In this document: one piece after another, positions 38,610-46,648 of the stretch
How the letters are laid out: each line of letters begins with the position of its first letter
Position numbering within the stretch: the first letter of the stretch is position 1
Origin: Candidatus Electrothrix communis
GTDB lineage: Bacteria > Desulfobacterota > Desulfobulbia > Desulfobulbales > Desulfobulbaceae
Length of the DNA stretch: 64,000 bases
NCBI GenBank assembly: GCA_030644725.1
Contig: CP130629.1
Span: 558,001-622,000, forward strand
Direction of reading: 5' to 3'
Notes under the pieces: model-generated
What the model was told of the DNA's origin: nothing
The model's database searches: none
Seen by the model: the letters and a program-made list of their open reading frames with translations, nothing else
Translations under genes and position numbers: made by a program

Positions 38610-39167
38610 ATGTTTCTTAAAAGATTTTTGCCGAAAAGCGGGCTACAGCGCCAGTTGACTTTTTATATCGTCTTTATCGGCGTTGTTTTTTTGACGATGG
38701 CTGTGGAAATGAATAGCTTCCTTCGCGGCGAGAAAATTCTCGGCACTCTGAATGATCTTGTTTCGCCGGAATTGTCAGTTAATCTCGTCGAACATATCCT
38801 TCTGAAAGTTCGTGTTATGCTGGGAAACCTTCTCCTTGCCATCGGTTTGGTTATGATGCTCTTCACAAAGAGAATTATGTTTCCTCTGGAGCGCATTATC
38901 GAGGGAACCAGGGCTATGAGCGCCGGTGATTTTTCTACGACCTTACCGGAGCAGAGTAGAGATGAACTCGGTGAACTCGCTCGTCATATTAATGAGTTAA
39001 ATGCTAATGAGCAGGAGCTTATTCTCCTAACCAAGGGAATGGCTGATCAGCTTCGGCAGACCTTGGCGGAAGGAGAAGATGAAACAAAGGTAGCTGAAGC
39101 TGTCGAGATGATTGATGAGCTGGAAGAGGCTCTGTCTGAATTCGGCAGGAGCTTTTACCAGTGCTAG
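38610..39167 (+). CDS. Second HAMP-only membrane protein
   Basis: About 185 residues: TM at about 15-35, a short periplasmic loop, TM at about 72-92, then HAMP (FPLERIIEGTRAMSAGDFSTTLPEQSRDELGELARHINEL) and a coiled-coil tail, with no output domain. A TTG start at 38589 would overlap the PilZ gene; the ATG at 38610, four bases after the PilZ stop, is preferred. Overlaps the next gene by seven bases. Confidence 0.65.
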   Translation: MFLKRFLPKSGLQRQLTFYIVFIGVVFLTMAVEMNSFLRGEKILGTLNDLVSPELSVNLVEHILLKVRVMLGNLLLAIGLVMMLFTKRIMFPLERIIEGTRAMSAGDFSTTLPEQSRDELGELARHINELNANEQELILLTKGMADQLRQTLAEGEDETKVAEAVEMIDELEEALSEFGRSFYQC

Positions 39168-39925
39168 GCCCACTTGAATTTTGGCAGATGTTGCCTATGG
39201 GCGTGGTGATTGCATCTGTCGCCATGTTTTTTGGACTGGGTGGAGGCGTTCTGTGGATGCCCGTGTTGCTGATAAGCACGCCCCTGGATCCCAAAGATGC
39301 GGTGATCTGTACCATTGTGATCCAGTTCTTCGGTCAGCTCAGTGCATCGTACAGTAATAATCGAGCCGGTCTGATTGATTGGCGGCTTGTTCAGATGATG
39401 AGCACTTTCGGAATCCCTGCCGTAATCGGCGGAGTGCTGTTATCTTTTCTTCTGCGTCCGGTGTGGATAGAGCTTTTTCTCGGCCTGACGATTTTTTTTA
39501 TTGCCTATGTTTTTCTGCGCGGAGATGATTTCTTTGTTGCGGGCTCGGACAAGGCAGATCTTGAAGCTGCGCAACAAGGCCGGGTTATAACCTTGCTTGG
39601 AAGCATATTAACCGGGTTTCTTGGAATAGGCGTGGGTGATTGGTTGGTGCCCTTTTTCAATATGCGTTGCAAACTTGCCATGGTTCGATCCGTTTCGACC
39701 AGTATTGCGCTGATGATGATCCTTTCATTCACGGCGTTGGGCGTCCATGTACTGTTCGGTCGGACTGTAGAATGGCGGGTTGCAGTACCCGGAGCTGTTG
39801 GTGTTTTGATTGGAGCGCAGGTGGGATCAAGACTGCTGCGAAGAGTTCCGGAAACTCATTTTAAAGAATTCTTTGTTCTTATGTTGGTTTTTATCGCAAC
39901 ACATGTCACTTTTAATGCGTTGTAA
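39161..39925 (+). CDS. TauE/SafE-family (sulfite/anion exporter-like) membrane protein
   Basis: 254 residues with about eight hydrophobic segments and two half-repeats, each opening with a glycine-rich motif (FFGLGGGVLWMPVL, about residue 23, and GFLGIGVGDWLVPFF, about 150), typical of TauE/SafE. Some members export sulfite or sulfoacetate; others are uncharacterised. GTG start at 39161, overlapping the HAMP gene. The setting with an SsuABC-like importer suggests a sulfur-compound connection (inference). Confidence 0.85.
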   Translation: MLGPLEFWQMLPMGVVIASVAMFFGLGGGVLWMPVLLISTPLDPKDAVICTIVIQFFGQLSASYSNNRAGLIDWRLVQMMSTFGIPAVIGGVLLSFLLRPVWIELFLGLTIFFIAYVFLRGDDFFVAGSDKADLEAAQQGRVITLLGSILTGFLGIGVGDWLVPFFNMRCKLAMVRSVSTSIALMMILSFTALGVHVLFGRTVEWRVAVPGAVGVLIGAQVGSRLLRRVPETHFKEFFVLMLVFIATHVTFNAL

Positions 39926-39934
39926 GAGAATTAT

Positions 39935-41317
39935 ATGAAACATCCTGTTGGAAGCGGTTTCGTCGGTGAGATTGAAGGACTCGGGCTGGTGGATCTTGTC
40001 CAGTTTGCCTGTCTTGCCGGAGACGACAGAAAATTAAGTGTACTTAGCGAAGATAATCGAGGAGTTCTTTATTTTGCTGATAATGAAATTATTCACGCTG
40101 AGTTTGGTGAGTTAACCGGAGAAGAGGCCTTTTATCGCATTATGAGCTGGCCCTCGGGCACCTTTAGCATGTTGTTTGCCTCCACCAATGTTCGGACCAT
40201 TGATTCCTCTTGGAATTTTCTTTTACTGGAGGCTGCTCGACGTATTGATGAACAGTACAAGAGTAAAATGCCCGTTGATGACGAATCAGCCCTGCCTAAG
40301 GTTTTGGTGGTGGATGACTCCCGTTTTTTCACCAAAGCATTTATCAAGCTCTTTGAAGAACAGATCAACGCACAGGTAGTCGGAACGGCAACAAACGGAA
40401 GGGAGGCTCTGAAGTTTTTGGAGATGCAGGTTCCGGATCTTGTTACTCTGGATATGACCATGCCGGTTATGAGCGGTGATGTCGCGCTGAAGCATATCAT
40501 GATACGTTCCCCTGCGCCGGTGGTGCTGGTCAGCAATTTTAACGATCAGCATTATTCAAGAATGATGGATTTTATGCGGTACGGCTGTGTGGACATGGTT
40601 GCTAAGCCGACCAGTCCAGAATCCTGGAATCTGATCGGTGAGCGGCTGCAATATATCCTGCTTAATGTCAAAGAATTCTGCGTTGATAATGTTAGCAGAG
40701 CAAAAAAATTAAAAGCGATTGATCCTAAGACAAAAGAACAGCCGGGAAAAAAAGCGGATAAGTTGCTGCTGATACTGGGCGGACTTGGCGGAATGCTGGA
40801 GTTGCAGAAAATTATCCCGGCACTGCATTATGACAGCGATATGGCTGTGCTGGTACTCCAGAATATGTATCCGGGTATTGTTCAGTATTTGGCTTCATAT
40901 CTTGATGGTTTTACCCCGTACACGGCCACGACCTTACTTCAGACAAATAAATTACTGGGAGGGCAATGTCTGGTAGGTAATTGTCAGCAGCAAAGAGAAA
41001 TAATCCTTTCTGAAGGAGTTCCCACGCTGAACAGCCCGGAAAGTGTCGATGGAATACAGCGGATGAATGCTGACGGGCTGCTTTGTTCTGCTGCCGATGC
41101 ATTCGGCTCCGCATTAACTGTGGTTTTTCTCAGCGGTGTAGAGCAGGATATGAGGGAGGGAATGGAAGCGGTTGTCACCCACGGGGGAAAGATAATTCTG
41201 CAGGATTCCGACTCCTGCCTGCTGCCCCGTTCAATTGAGGTAATTCGTGCCTTAGGTATGGAAGAATGCAGTCTGAAACCTGAAGAAATAGCGCCATATA
41301 TCAGAGGCATTACCTGA
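39935..41317 (+). CDS. PATAN, receiver and CheB-like domain without catalytic residues
   Basis: 460 residues. PATAN/DUF4388 domain at about 8-105 (GEIEGLGLVDLVQFA), receiver at about 124-245 (VDDSRFF, VTLDMTMPVMSG), and a highly diverged CheB-like domain at about 275-455. At the catalytic positions the Ser of GxSxGG is Gly283 (LGGLGG) and the His of QHMP is Asn310 (LQNMYP); only Asp405 (SGVEQD) remains. It cannot be an ordinary methylesterase. It closes the run that begins at 34527, nine bases after the TauE-like gene. Confidence 0.8.
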   Translation: MKHPVGSGFVGEIEGLGLVDLVQFACLAGDDRKLSVLSEDNRGVLYFADNEIIHAEFGELTGEEAFYRIMSWPSGTFSMLFASTNVRTIDSSWNFLLLEAARRIDEQYKSKMPVDDESALPKVLVVDDSRFFTKAFIKLFEEQINAQVVGTATNGREALKFLEMQVPDLVTLDMTMPVMSGDVALKHIMIRSPAPVVLVSNFNDQHYSRMMDFMRYGCVDMVAKPTSPESWNLIGERLQYILLNVKEFCVDNVSRAKKLKAIDPKTKEQPGKKADKLLLILGGLGGMLELQKIIPALHYDSDMAVLVLQNMYPGIVQYLASYLDGFTPYTATTLLQTNKLLGGQCLVGNCQQQREIILSEGVPTLNSPESVDGIQRMNADGLLCSAADAFGSALTVVFLSGVEQDMREGMEAVVTHGGKIILQDSDSCLLPRSIEVIRALGMEECSLKPEEIAPYIRGIT

Positions 41318-41401
41318 TCTGTACCCAGGCCGGTTAGACCGGTTGCTTACGTTGCATAATCAGGGAGCAATCTCCTGCATTTTCTGTATGCCGGGTGCCC
41401 C

Positions 41402-41473
41402 GTAGGGGCGAACCCCTGTGTTCGCCCTGAACGTTTCGGTATATAAACGGGCAGGCACAGGGGCCTACCCCAC
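41402..41473. repeat. Intergenic imperfect inverted-repeat element
   Basis: An element of about 72 bp. The left arm GTAGGGGCGAACCCCTGTG and the right arm, reading CACAGGGGCCTACCCC, form a long imperfect palindrome. Such GC-rich GTAGGGGC...GCCTACCCC units are common multi-copy intergenic repeats in many bacteria (known type). It fills most of the 260-base gap before the M48 gene. Confidence 0.6.
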
Positions 41474-41579
41474 GAAATTTTCCTTAGTAAGAGACACCTT
41501 GCTTTGATGCCCTGCTCTTTTGAGTGGGGCAATTTGTTTTCAAGGATTAACTCTTTTCATGATACTGAGTTGTTAGATT

Positions 41580-43034
41580 ATGATTTACCAATATTTTTTT
41601 TGTAGATCGTTTTTTTTAAAAGCGTATAACATTGCTGCTGCTGCTGTTGTTGTCTTCTTTTTGCTGGCCGGACAATGTCTCATGCCGACTTCCTCCTTAG
41701 GGTTCAGTATCGGAGAAGAGAGGGACATCGGTGAACAATTATTGCTGGCTGTACGTAGTGAATTTGAACTTCTTGATGATCCTGATATTGTCCAATATAT
41801 CAATAGGATCGGTCAGCAGGTTCTTGCTATAGCTGGCCCGCAGTACTTTGATTATCATTTTTTCGTGATCAAAAACGATCAGTTCAATGCCTTTGCCGCT
41901 CCTTCCGGGTTGATTTTTTTTAATTCCGGGCTCATTAAAACCATGCAGTCCGAGGATCAGCTGCTCAGTGTTCTCGCTCATGAAGTGGGCCATGTTGTGA
42001 GCAGGCATCTTTCCCGACGTATTGCCAAGCAGGAAAAAATCACCGCAGCAAGCATGATTTTTGGTCTTGCTAGTCTGGCTGTGGGGAATCCAGCCTTGAC
42101 CCAGGGACTTTTTAGTGGTGCCCTTGCAGCTAATCAGACCGCAGGCCTCAATTTTTCCCGGCAGGACGAGGAACAGGCTGATCGGCTGGCCTTTGGCTGG
42201 CTCAGAATCATGGGACGCAATCCCACAGCAATGGAAAGCATGCTGAAATCCATGCGCAGGATTACCCGCTATCGTTCCGAGCAGTTGCCTCCTTATCTTT
42301 TGACGCATCCGAACCCTGAGGACCGCTTGGACTATGTGCAGTCCTTGTTGGAGCTTGAGCGAAGAAAGATGGATAAGTCTTTTCCTGAGGATGTGGGGGA
42401 TTTCCCTTTTTTGCGTTTTAAATATCGGGTGCTGAGTCAGTCTGTGGAGCCGGAAGATTTGCGGGTTCACTGTGCCAATACCCTAGCATCAACTCAGGGC
42501 GGGGTGCAGGCGACAATGGCCCATTATGGTCTGGCATTGCTCAGCGCCAAGGAAAATAATTTTCAAGAGGCGCATAAGCATCTAGAAATCGTGCGGAATG
42601 AGTTTCCGGGCAGAGATATTCTGGATATCGATCTTGCCGCATTGTATATCGATTCAGGTGAGCTGGAAAAGGCTGTGCGTTTACTTCGTCGTTCGTATCA
42701 GCGAGATCCTACTGATATGTATTGCGCCTTTGAGTATGCCGGAGCAATGGCCATGAAGGGCCGGTTTGAGGCGGCAGAAAAATTTTATTTGGAGGTAGCA
42801 AAGAATATACCGGAATATTCTCAGGTCTATTATGAATTGGCACGGGTTAAATCCGGGCAAGGAGAACGAGGGGCAAGTACATTTTATCTGGCAAAGTACT
42901 ATCTGTATGAAGGACGGATAAAGTATGCAAAGCAGTATCTGCGCAGAGCCGAAAAAGATCCACAGGTTCCTGCGGCCCAGCAGGAAGAGGCAAAGGCAAT
43001 TTTGAAACGGCTGAAGGAGCTTGAGGACGCATAA
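41580..43034 (+). CDS. BepA-like M48 metalloprotease with TPR repeats
   Basis: A 484-residue secreted protease with an N-terminal hydrophobic signal (about 15-36). The zinc motif is H134-E-V-G-H138, with the third ligand Glu in the SRQDEEQADRLA region. A TPR array spans about 300-480. The architecture matches BepA/YfgC, a periplasmic protease and chaperone for outer-membrane protein and LPS-transporter assembly. It stands alone, followed by nikR after 73 bases. Confidence 0.88.
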   Translation: MIYQYFFCRSFFLKAYNIAAAAVVVFFLLAGQCLMPTSSLGFSIGEERDIGEQLLLAVRSEFELLDDPDIVQYINRIGQQVLAIAGPQYFDYHFFVIKNDQFNAFAAPSGLIFFNSGLIKTMQSEDQLLSVLAHEVGHVVSRHLSRRIAKQEKITAASMIFGLASLAVGNPALTQGLFSGALAANQTAGLNFSRQDEEQADRLAFGWLRIMGRNPTAMESMLKSMRRITRYRSEQLPPYLLTHPNPEDRLDYVQSLLELERRKMDKSFPEDVGDFPFLRFKYRVLSQSVEPEDLRVHCANTLASTQGGVQATMAHYGLALLSAKENNFQEAHKHLEIVRNEFPGRDILDIDLAALYIDSGELEKAVRLLRRSYQRDPTDMYCAFEYAGAMAMKGRFEAAEKFYLEVAKNIPEYSQVYYELARVKSGQGERGASTFYLAKYYLYEGRIKYAKQYLRRAEKDPQVPAAQQEEAKAILKRLKELEDA

Positions 43035-43107
43035 TGATGACAGAGCGTCATAAAGAGAGTTTCTTGAGTAACGCTATGTATTCGCAATTGGATCGAATGG
43101 ACAGGGT

Positions 43108-43518
43108 ATGTTAAAAAGATTTTCAGTTTCATTGGAAGAGCATCTCCTCGATCAATTTGATGATTATATCACCGTTCACGGTTATTCCAATCGTTCCGAG
43201 GCTATTCGTGATCTGATCCGTAAGAAGCTGGTGAATGAGCAATGGCAGCAGGACAGCGAGGTCGTGGGTGTTGTTACCTTGGTGTATGATCATCATCAGG
43301 CCCAATTGCAGGAACGCATTACAGATCTCCAGCATAGCTATTATCGCCTGATTACTTCGACGACGCATGTGCATATGGATCACCATAACTGTCTTGAAGT
43401 GACCATTGTCAAGGGGAATGCCTTTGCTGTGCAGGAACTTGCCGAAAAGATGATTGCCTTACGTGGTGTAAAAAGCGGCAACCTGACTATGTCAAGCACT
43501 GGCGACGATCTGCATTGA
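43108..43518 (+). CDS. nikR: Nickel-responsive regulator NikR
   Basis: A 136-residue ribbon-helix-helix repressor. The N-terminal RHH domain (MLKRFSVSLEEHLLDQFD...YSNRSEAIRDLIR) is followed by an ACT-like metal domain with the high-affinity nickel ligands in HVHMDHHNCLEV. NikR controls nickel uptake. A nickel/cobalt-type ATPase gene lies 3 kb away (46649), a possible target. Confidence 0.95.
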   Translation: MLKRFSVSLEEHLLDQFDDYITVHGYSNRSEAIRDLIRKKLVNEQWQQDSEVVGVVTLVYDHHQAQLQERITDLQHSYYRLITSTTHVHMDHHNCLEVTIVKGNAFAVQELAEKMIALRGVKSGNLTMSSTGDDLH

Positions 43519-43546
43519 TTGCGAGGTAGGAGAAGAATGGAGAATC

Positions 43547-43984
43547 ATGGAGTATAGAACAGGATCAATCGGTCGGGTTGTGACCATTCGTTTTGATCAC
43601 GGAGATGATTTTCTTGAAGGGTTACAGGAGATTCTCCTGAAGGAAAAGATTCGCAGCGGCTGGTTTCAGGTTATCGGTGCCCTGGATAAAGCCGGGGTGG
43701 TGATCGGGCCAAAAGAGCCTGTTGTTCCGCCGGACCCCATTTGGCAGGATGTGGACGGGGTATGCGAGCTTATTGGTTGCGGGTCTGTGCATATGGATGG
43801 AGACGAGCCAAAGATTCATTTACACGGGGCCTTGGGAGAGCATGGAGAAACTCTCACCGGCTGCATTCGCAGAGACAGCCGGGTTTATCTCTTGCTTGAG
43901 GTGGTTGTCTTTGAGTTGCTGGGGATGAATATTGCTCGCCCGTGGGATGAGGCAGCCGGGATCAGCCGGTTGATTTTTCAATAA
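43547..43984 (+). CDS. PPC-domain (DUF296) DNA-binding-type protein
   Basis: A 145-residue single PPC/DUF296 domain with LQEILLKEKIRSGWFQVIGAL and HLHGALGE, the family histidine motif. Bacterial members are small trimeric proteins, some proposed to bind DNA; function is largely unknown. It probably shares a transcript with nikR (28-base gap). A terminator hairpin at 44303 follows. Confidence 0.8.
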   Translation: MEYRTGSIGRVVTIRFDHGDDFLEGLQEILLKEKIRSGWFQVIGALDKAGVVIGPKEPVVPPDPIWQDVDGVCELIGCGSVHMDGDEPKIHLHGALGEHGETLTGCIRRDSRVYLLLEVVVFELLGMNIARPWDEAAGISRLIFQ

Positions 43985-44252
43985 GACGGGGCTAGGCAGA
44001 AGGAGGGGGGAAGGTCGGAATATGGCGGGAGCGACTCCTTTTATATTGACCGAATCCCCCAAAAAAAATCATGTCCCCCTGTTTTATTGGTTCAAATATA
44101 ACTTTCTTGATGCGTTTCCGAAATTTGAACTCTGGATGAACGCGAAGGAAACGGAAGAAAAACAGCATGGCAGGCAACCTCAAACAGTACGTGAGGTTGT
44201 TGATTGAGATTATTTATAGCTTGGATTTGATTTGAGCAGACCGTAAAGAAAA

Positions 44253-44282
44253 ACCGGGTCACGCGTTGCGCACGTACCCGGT
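44253..44282. repeat. Hairpin repeat R1 left of the AT-rich gene
   Basis: ACCGGGT (44253-44259) pairs with ACCCGGT (44276-44282). The inner sequence CACGCGTTGCGCACGT is closely related to the hairpin at 45336-45362 on the other side of the AT-rich gene, in the same orientation. Confidence 0.55.
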
Positions 44283-44302
44283 AAGATGACCATAAAAGAA
44301 AA

Positions 44303-44336
44303 GGGTCGCTGGCATAAGCTGGCGGCCCTTTTTTTT
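44303..44336 (+). terminator. Rho-independent terminator
   Basis: An 11-bp stem with some G-U pairs (44303-44313 and 44318-44328), loop ATAA, followed by eight T. It probably ends the nikR/PPC transcript. It shows that coding in this frame does not start before 44355. Its loop and stem resemble the hairpin at 45403-45430 in inverted orientation. Confidence 0.75.
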
Positions 44337-44354
44337 AAATTTTCGAAAAAAAAT

Positions 44355-45221
44355 ATGAGTTTGTTACCAGATGCCTTTAGAAGGCAACGAAAAAATGTAA
44401 TGCTTTCATCCATTCTTGTAGCAATATACTTTGCAAGTGGTGCTCAAATTGAAAAAATAAATATATTAGGAAATATTATTACAATAAGCAATCAACATAT
44501 TACAAACATTATAATATTATTATTCCACTCTTATTTCATATTAAGATATTGGCAATATTACCAACTGGAAGAAAACAACAGAAGAAACGCAATAAATTCA
44601 TTTTATTTTTATCAATATACACATGAAAACAAGTATTTCAAAGAAAAAATAATAAAAAACAATCCATTAAAAATATCTTCATCTTCCATAGAATATGAAG
44701 ATAGATATTCTAGAGTATATGCACAAAACGATTACACTCATTTTTTTAAAGAAAAAAAGAAGATTTACAAAAAAGATAAAAAGACTTCATGGTTCTATAA
44801 TAAAAGGTATTTATATCTAATAGTAAGATTGTACTCTTGGAGAAGGCCGGGAACATCAGGAGGAATTTTAAAACAAATTGATTCCATTTTGGAGGATATC
44901 ACAACCCCAGAGGGGGGGCTGTCAGCTTTAAAATCTATCTCTCTAGATGATAAGAAAATAATATTGAAAATTAATGAAGAAATTTTTACTTTTCTAAAAA
45001 CTAACAATAGTTTTAAATTTGTTGGAAAAAGTATCCATTATGGAGATGCATTCGTATACGAAACATATATAACTTACAATATAATTCATATGTTAATTAT
45101 GCGAGTAAAGGGAGCTTTGATTTACTTTTTAAACAACTCAAGTTTTACAGACTATTATTTACCTTTCTTACTCATCATTTTATCAGGTTGCGTTGCATTG
45201 GCTGGCTTCATGACAAATTAA
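44355..45221 (+). CDS. AT-rich orphan membrane protein, unknown function
   Basis: About 288 residues. I do not recognise the family. Hydrophobic segments lie near residues 16-31, 46-64 and 266-286; the middle is rich in Lys, Tyr and Asn (KEKKKIYKKDKK). Base and codon use is much richer in A/T than all neighbours (ATA, AAA, AAT, TTA dominate), suggesting recent horizontal gain. The frame is open from 44286, but that stretch contains a terminator hairpin; ATG 44355 is the first sensible start. Flanked by related hairpins and a tRNA T-arm fragment. A defence or toxin-type role is possible but unsupported. Confidence 0.6.
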   Translation: MSLLPDAFRRQRKNVMLSSILVAIYFASGAQIEKINILGNIITISNQHITNIIILLFHSYFILRYWQYYQLEENNRRNAINSFYFYQYTHENKYFKEKIIKNNPLKISSSSIEYEDRYSRVYAQNDYTHFFKEKKKIYKKDKKTSWFYNKRYLYLIVRLYSWRRPGTSGGILKQIDSILEDITTPEGGLSALKSISLDDKKIILKINEEIFTFLKTNNSFKFVGKSIHYGDAFVYETYITYNIIHMLIMRVKGALIYFLNNSSFTDYYLPFLLIILSGCVALAGFMTN

Positions 45222-45295
45222 CGATAAACAAAAAGTACCCATTGTGGTATCACAGAGCAAAATCAGACCACGCAATGACGCGGGTTACAGGCCGG

Positions 45296-45314
45296 GGTCG
45301 CGGGTTCGAATCCC
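45296..45314 (+). other. tRNA T-arm-like fragment, possible attachment-site scar
   Basis: GGTCGCGGGTTCGAATCCC is a typical tRNA T-stem and T-loop sequence, but the 3' half of the stem and the acceptor are missing (CCC is followed by AAAATAAAAA) and no cloverleaf can be drawn upstream. It lies 75 bases after the AT-rich gene and may mark an integration event. Confidence 0.45.
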
Positions 45315-45335
45315 AAAATAAAAACCCTTAAGACA

Positions 45336-45362
45336 CCGGATACGCGTTTTACACGTACCCGG
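45336..45362. repeat. Hairpin repeat R2 right of the AT-rich gene
   Basis: CCGGATACG pairs with CGTACCCGG apart from one A/C mismatch. It is a near copy of R1 (44254-44281), sharing ACGCGTT and CACGTACCCGG, in direct orientation. Confidence 0.55.
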
Positions 45363-45395
45363 CGAACAAAAGCGTCCTGGAAGAGGGACAGCACG

Positions 45396-45430
45396 AAAAA
45401 AACGCCCTGCCAGCTTATGCTGGCGGGGCG
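45396..45430 (-). terminator. Rho-independent terminator of the 45455 gene
   Basis: A 12-bp stem (45403-45414 and 45419-45430, loop TTAT) preceded on the + strand by seven A, giving a U-run after the hairpin on the minus strand. It lies 25 bases past the stop of the minus-strand gene. Confidence 0.8.
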
Positions 45431-45454
45431 CGGTATCAAAGTTTCTGAATGTCC

Positions 45455-46360
45455 CTAACAGACTTCTTCCGGTTCCGGGTTTGGGTGATTCATATGGTGA
45501 TGGAGAACCTCTGCCGGAAGATGAATATCGAATAAGGCGTTGACGATTTTTATCAGGAAAAAGAAGGCCAGCAGGGGAAGGAGAATCACCTGAATCACCA
45601 AAATGCCGACATAGAGGAAGGTGAGCTGAAGAAGGCTTTCAATCATTCCCCCCATATTATTTCCGATAACAGCAAATGCCTTTTTAAATTCCCCTGATTT
45701 TTCTCTCAGAAAAGAGGCTGTTCCAAAAATCCCATTGTCTGGAAGCGAGAAGTCTTTCAGCTGATCAAATCCTTTCGAATCAAGAGCCAATTTTTCACTC
45801 ACCGTATCAATCTGAGGCGTAAAAAAGTTCGTATTGATGAAGTCGTTGGCTATTGAGGACAGCGGGAGGAAAAAGCGGGCAATGATTATGAGCAAGGCAA
45901 AGCGCGTCATGGTTTTGTGGAGAAAAATAAGCTTGGTGCTGTTGAACCATACCAGGACGGCGAGCAAAAGCAGGAAAACAGCAAGCACAGGCGGGGCCAG
46001 GGATATCCCTATCTCATAGGCCAGTTTTTGTACGCCCAACGAGATAATCGCTGTCACCAGTATATCAGACAGGCGCTCGGTCATGTCGTCAATGGGGTCC
46101 AAGGCTTGGCCTACTGCTAAGGATAAGCCCACCCCAGCCGGTTGCATATGCAGGTTTGATTCCTTGATAATGGAAACAGACGCATTAATCACTCGGCAGG
46201 CAGCATAGGAGATCCCGCCTTTGCTGATTGCTTCGCGGAAATAGTTGTCCGTTGCCCCGTCCAAAACCGGAATTTTTAGGCCCGGAGACAGAAAGAGTAG
46301 CGCCGCTACGATGATTCCCAAGGCTGAAAGGATTATTTTTTGCAGCATTGTTTTCTCCAT
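45455..46360 (-). CDS. Multi-pass membrane protein of unknown function
   Basis: 301 residues with a probable N-terminal hydrophobic signal/anchor (about 8-28) and hydrophobic segments near 98-115, 120-140, 150-170 and 243-275. It ends in a His- and Glu-rich tail (HHHMNHPNPEPEEVC). A strong GAGGAGAG site precedes the ATG. I do not recognise the family. Confidence 0.75.
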   Translation of the reverse strand: MEKTMLQKIILSALGIIVAALLFLSPGLKIPVLDGATDNYFREAISKGGISYAACRVINASVSIIKESNLHMQPAGVGLSLAVGQALDPIDDMTERLSDILVTAIISLGVQKLAYEIGISLAPPVLAVFLLLLAVLVWFNSTKLIFLHKTMTRFALLIIIARFFLPLSSIANDFINTNFFTPQIDTVSEKLALDSKGFDQLKDFSLPDNGIFGTASFLREKSGEFKKAFAVIGNNMGGMIESLLQLTFLYVGILVIQVILLPLLAFFFLIKIVNALFDIHLPAEVLHHHMNHPNPEPEEVC

Positions 46361-46412
46361 GTTCTCTCCTCTGATTTGAACCCTTTACGGAAGCTTTTAC
46401 ATTACCCTCGGA

Positions 46413-46643
46413 TCATTCCATCATATGGATGCGTTCACAGTCCGGGCAAATCCAGGTGGGGCCGTTGCTGATGCCCCATTTATTCTCATTAAAACAGTCG
46501 GGGCAGATGGCAAAACCGCAACCGCAGCTCCAGCAGAAGGGAAAGTCTTTTTTGCAGCAATGACAGGTGTTATTCTTTTTTCGTCTGCGACGACGTGTTG
46601 TTTCTGCGTTTTTGACCATTGATTTCGTTGCTCTGTTATTCAC
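46413..46643 (-). CDS. Small cysteine-rich zinc-ribbon-like protein
   Basis: 76 residues with CHCC, CWSCGCG, CPDC and CPDC motifs in the C-terminal 50 residues, a likely double zinc-binding knuckle, and a very basic RRRRRKK stretch near residue 18. The start is GTG 46643, five bases after the upstream ATPase gene, or the in-frame ATG 46619. Role unknown; co-transcription with the ATPase is likely. Confidence 0.6.
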   Translation of the reverse strand: MNNRATKSMVKNAETTRRRRRKKNNTCHCCKKDFPFCWSCGCGFAICPDCFNENKWGISNGPTWICPDCERIHMME

Positions 46644-46648
46644 GGAAC

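Noticed and set aside
44286-44354. Upstream extension of the AT-rich gene to ATG 44286
   Set aside because: This stretch contains a strong terminator hairpin with eight T and has a different base composition from the gene body.
45240-45330. A complete tRNA gene
   Set aside because: Only the T-loop and 5' half of the T-stem match; the 3' stem, acceptor and anticodon arms cannot be formed on either strand.
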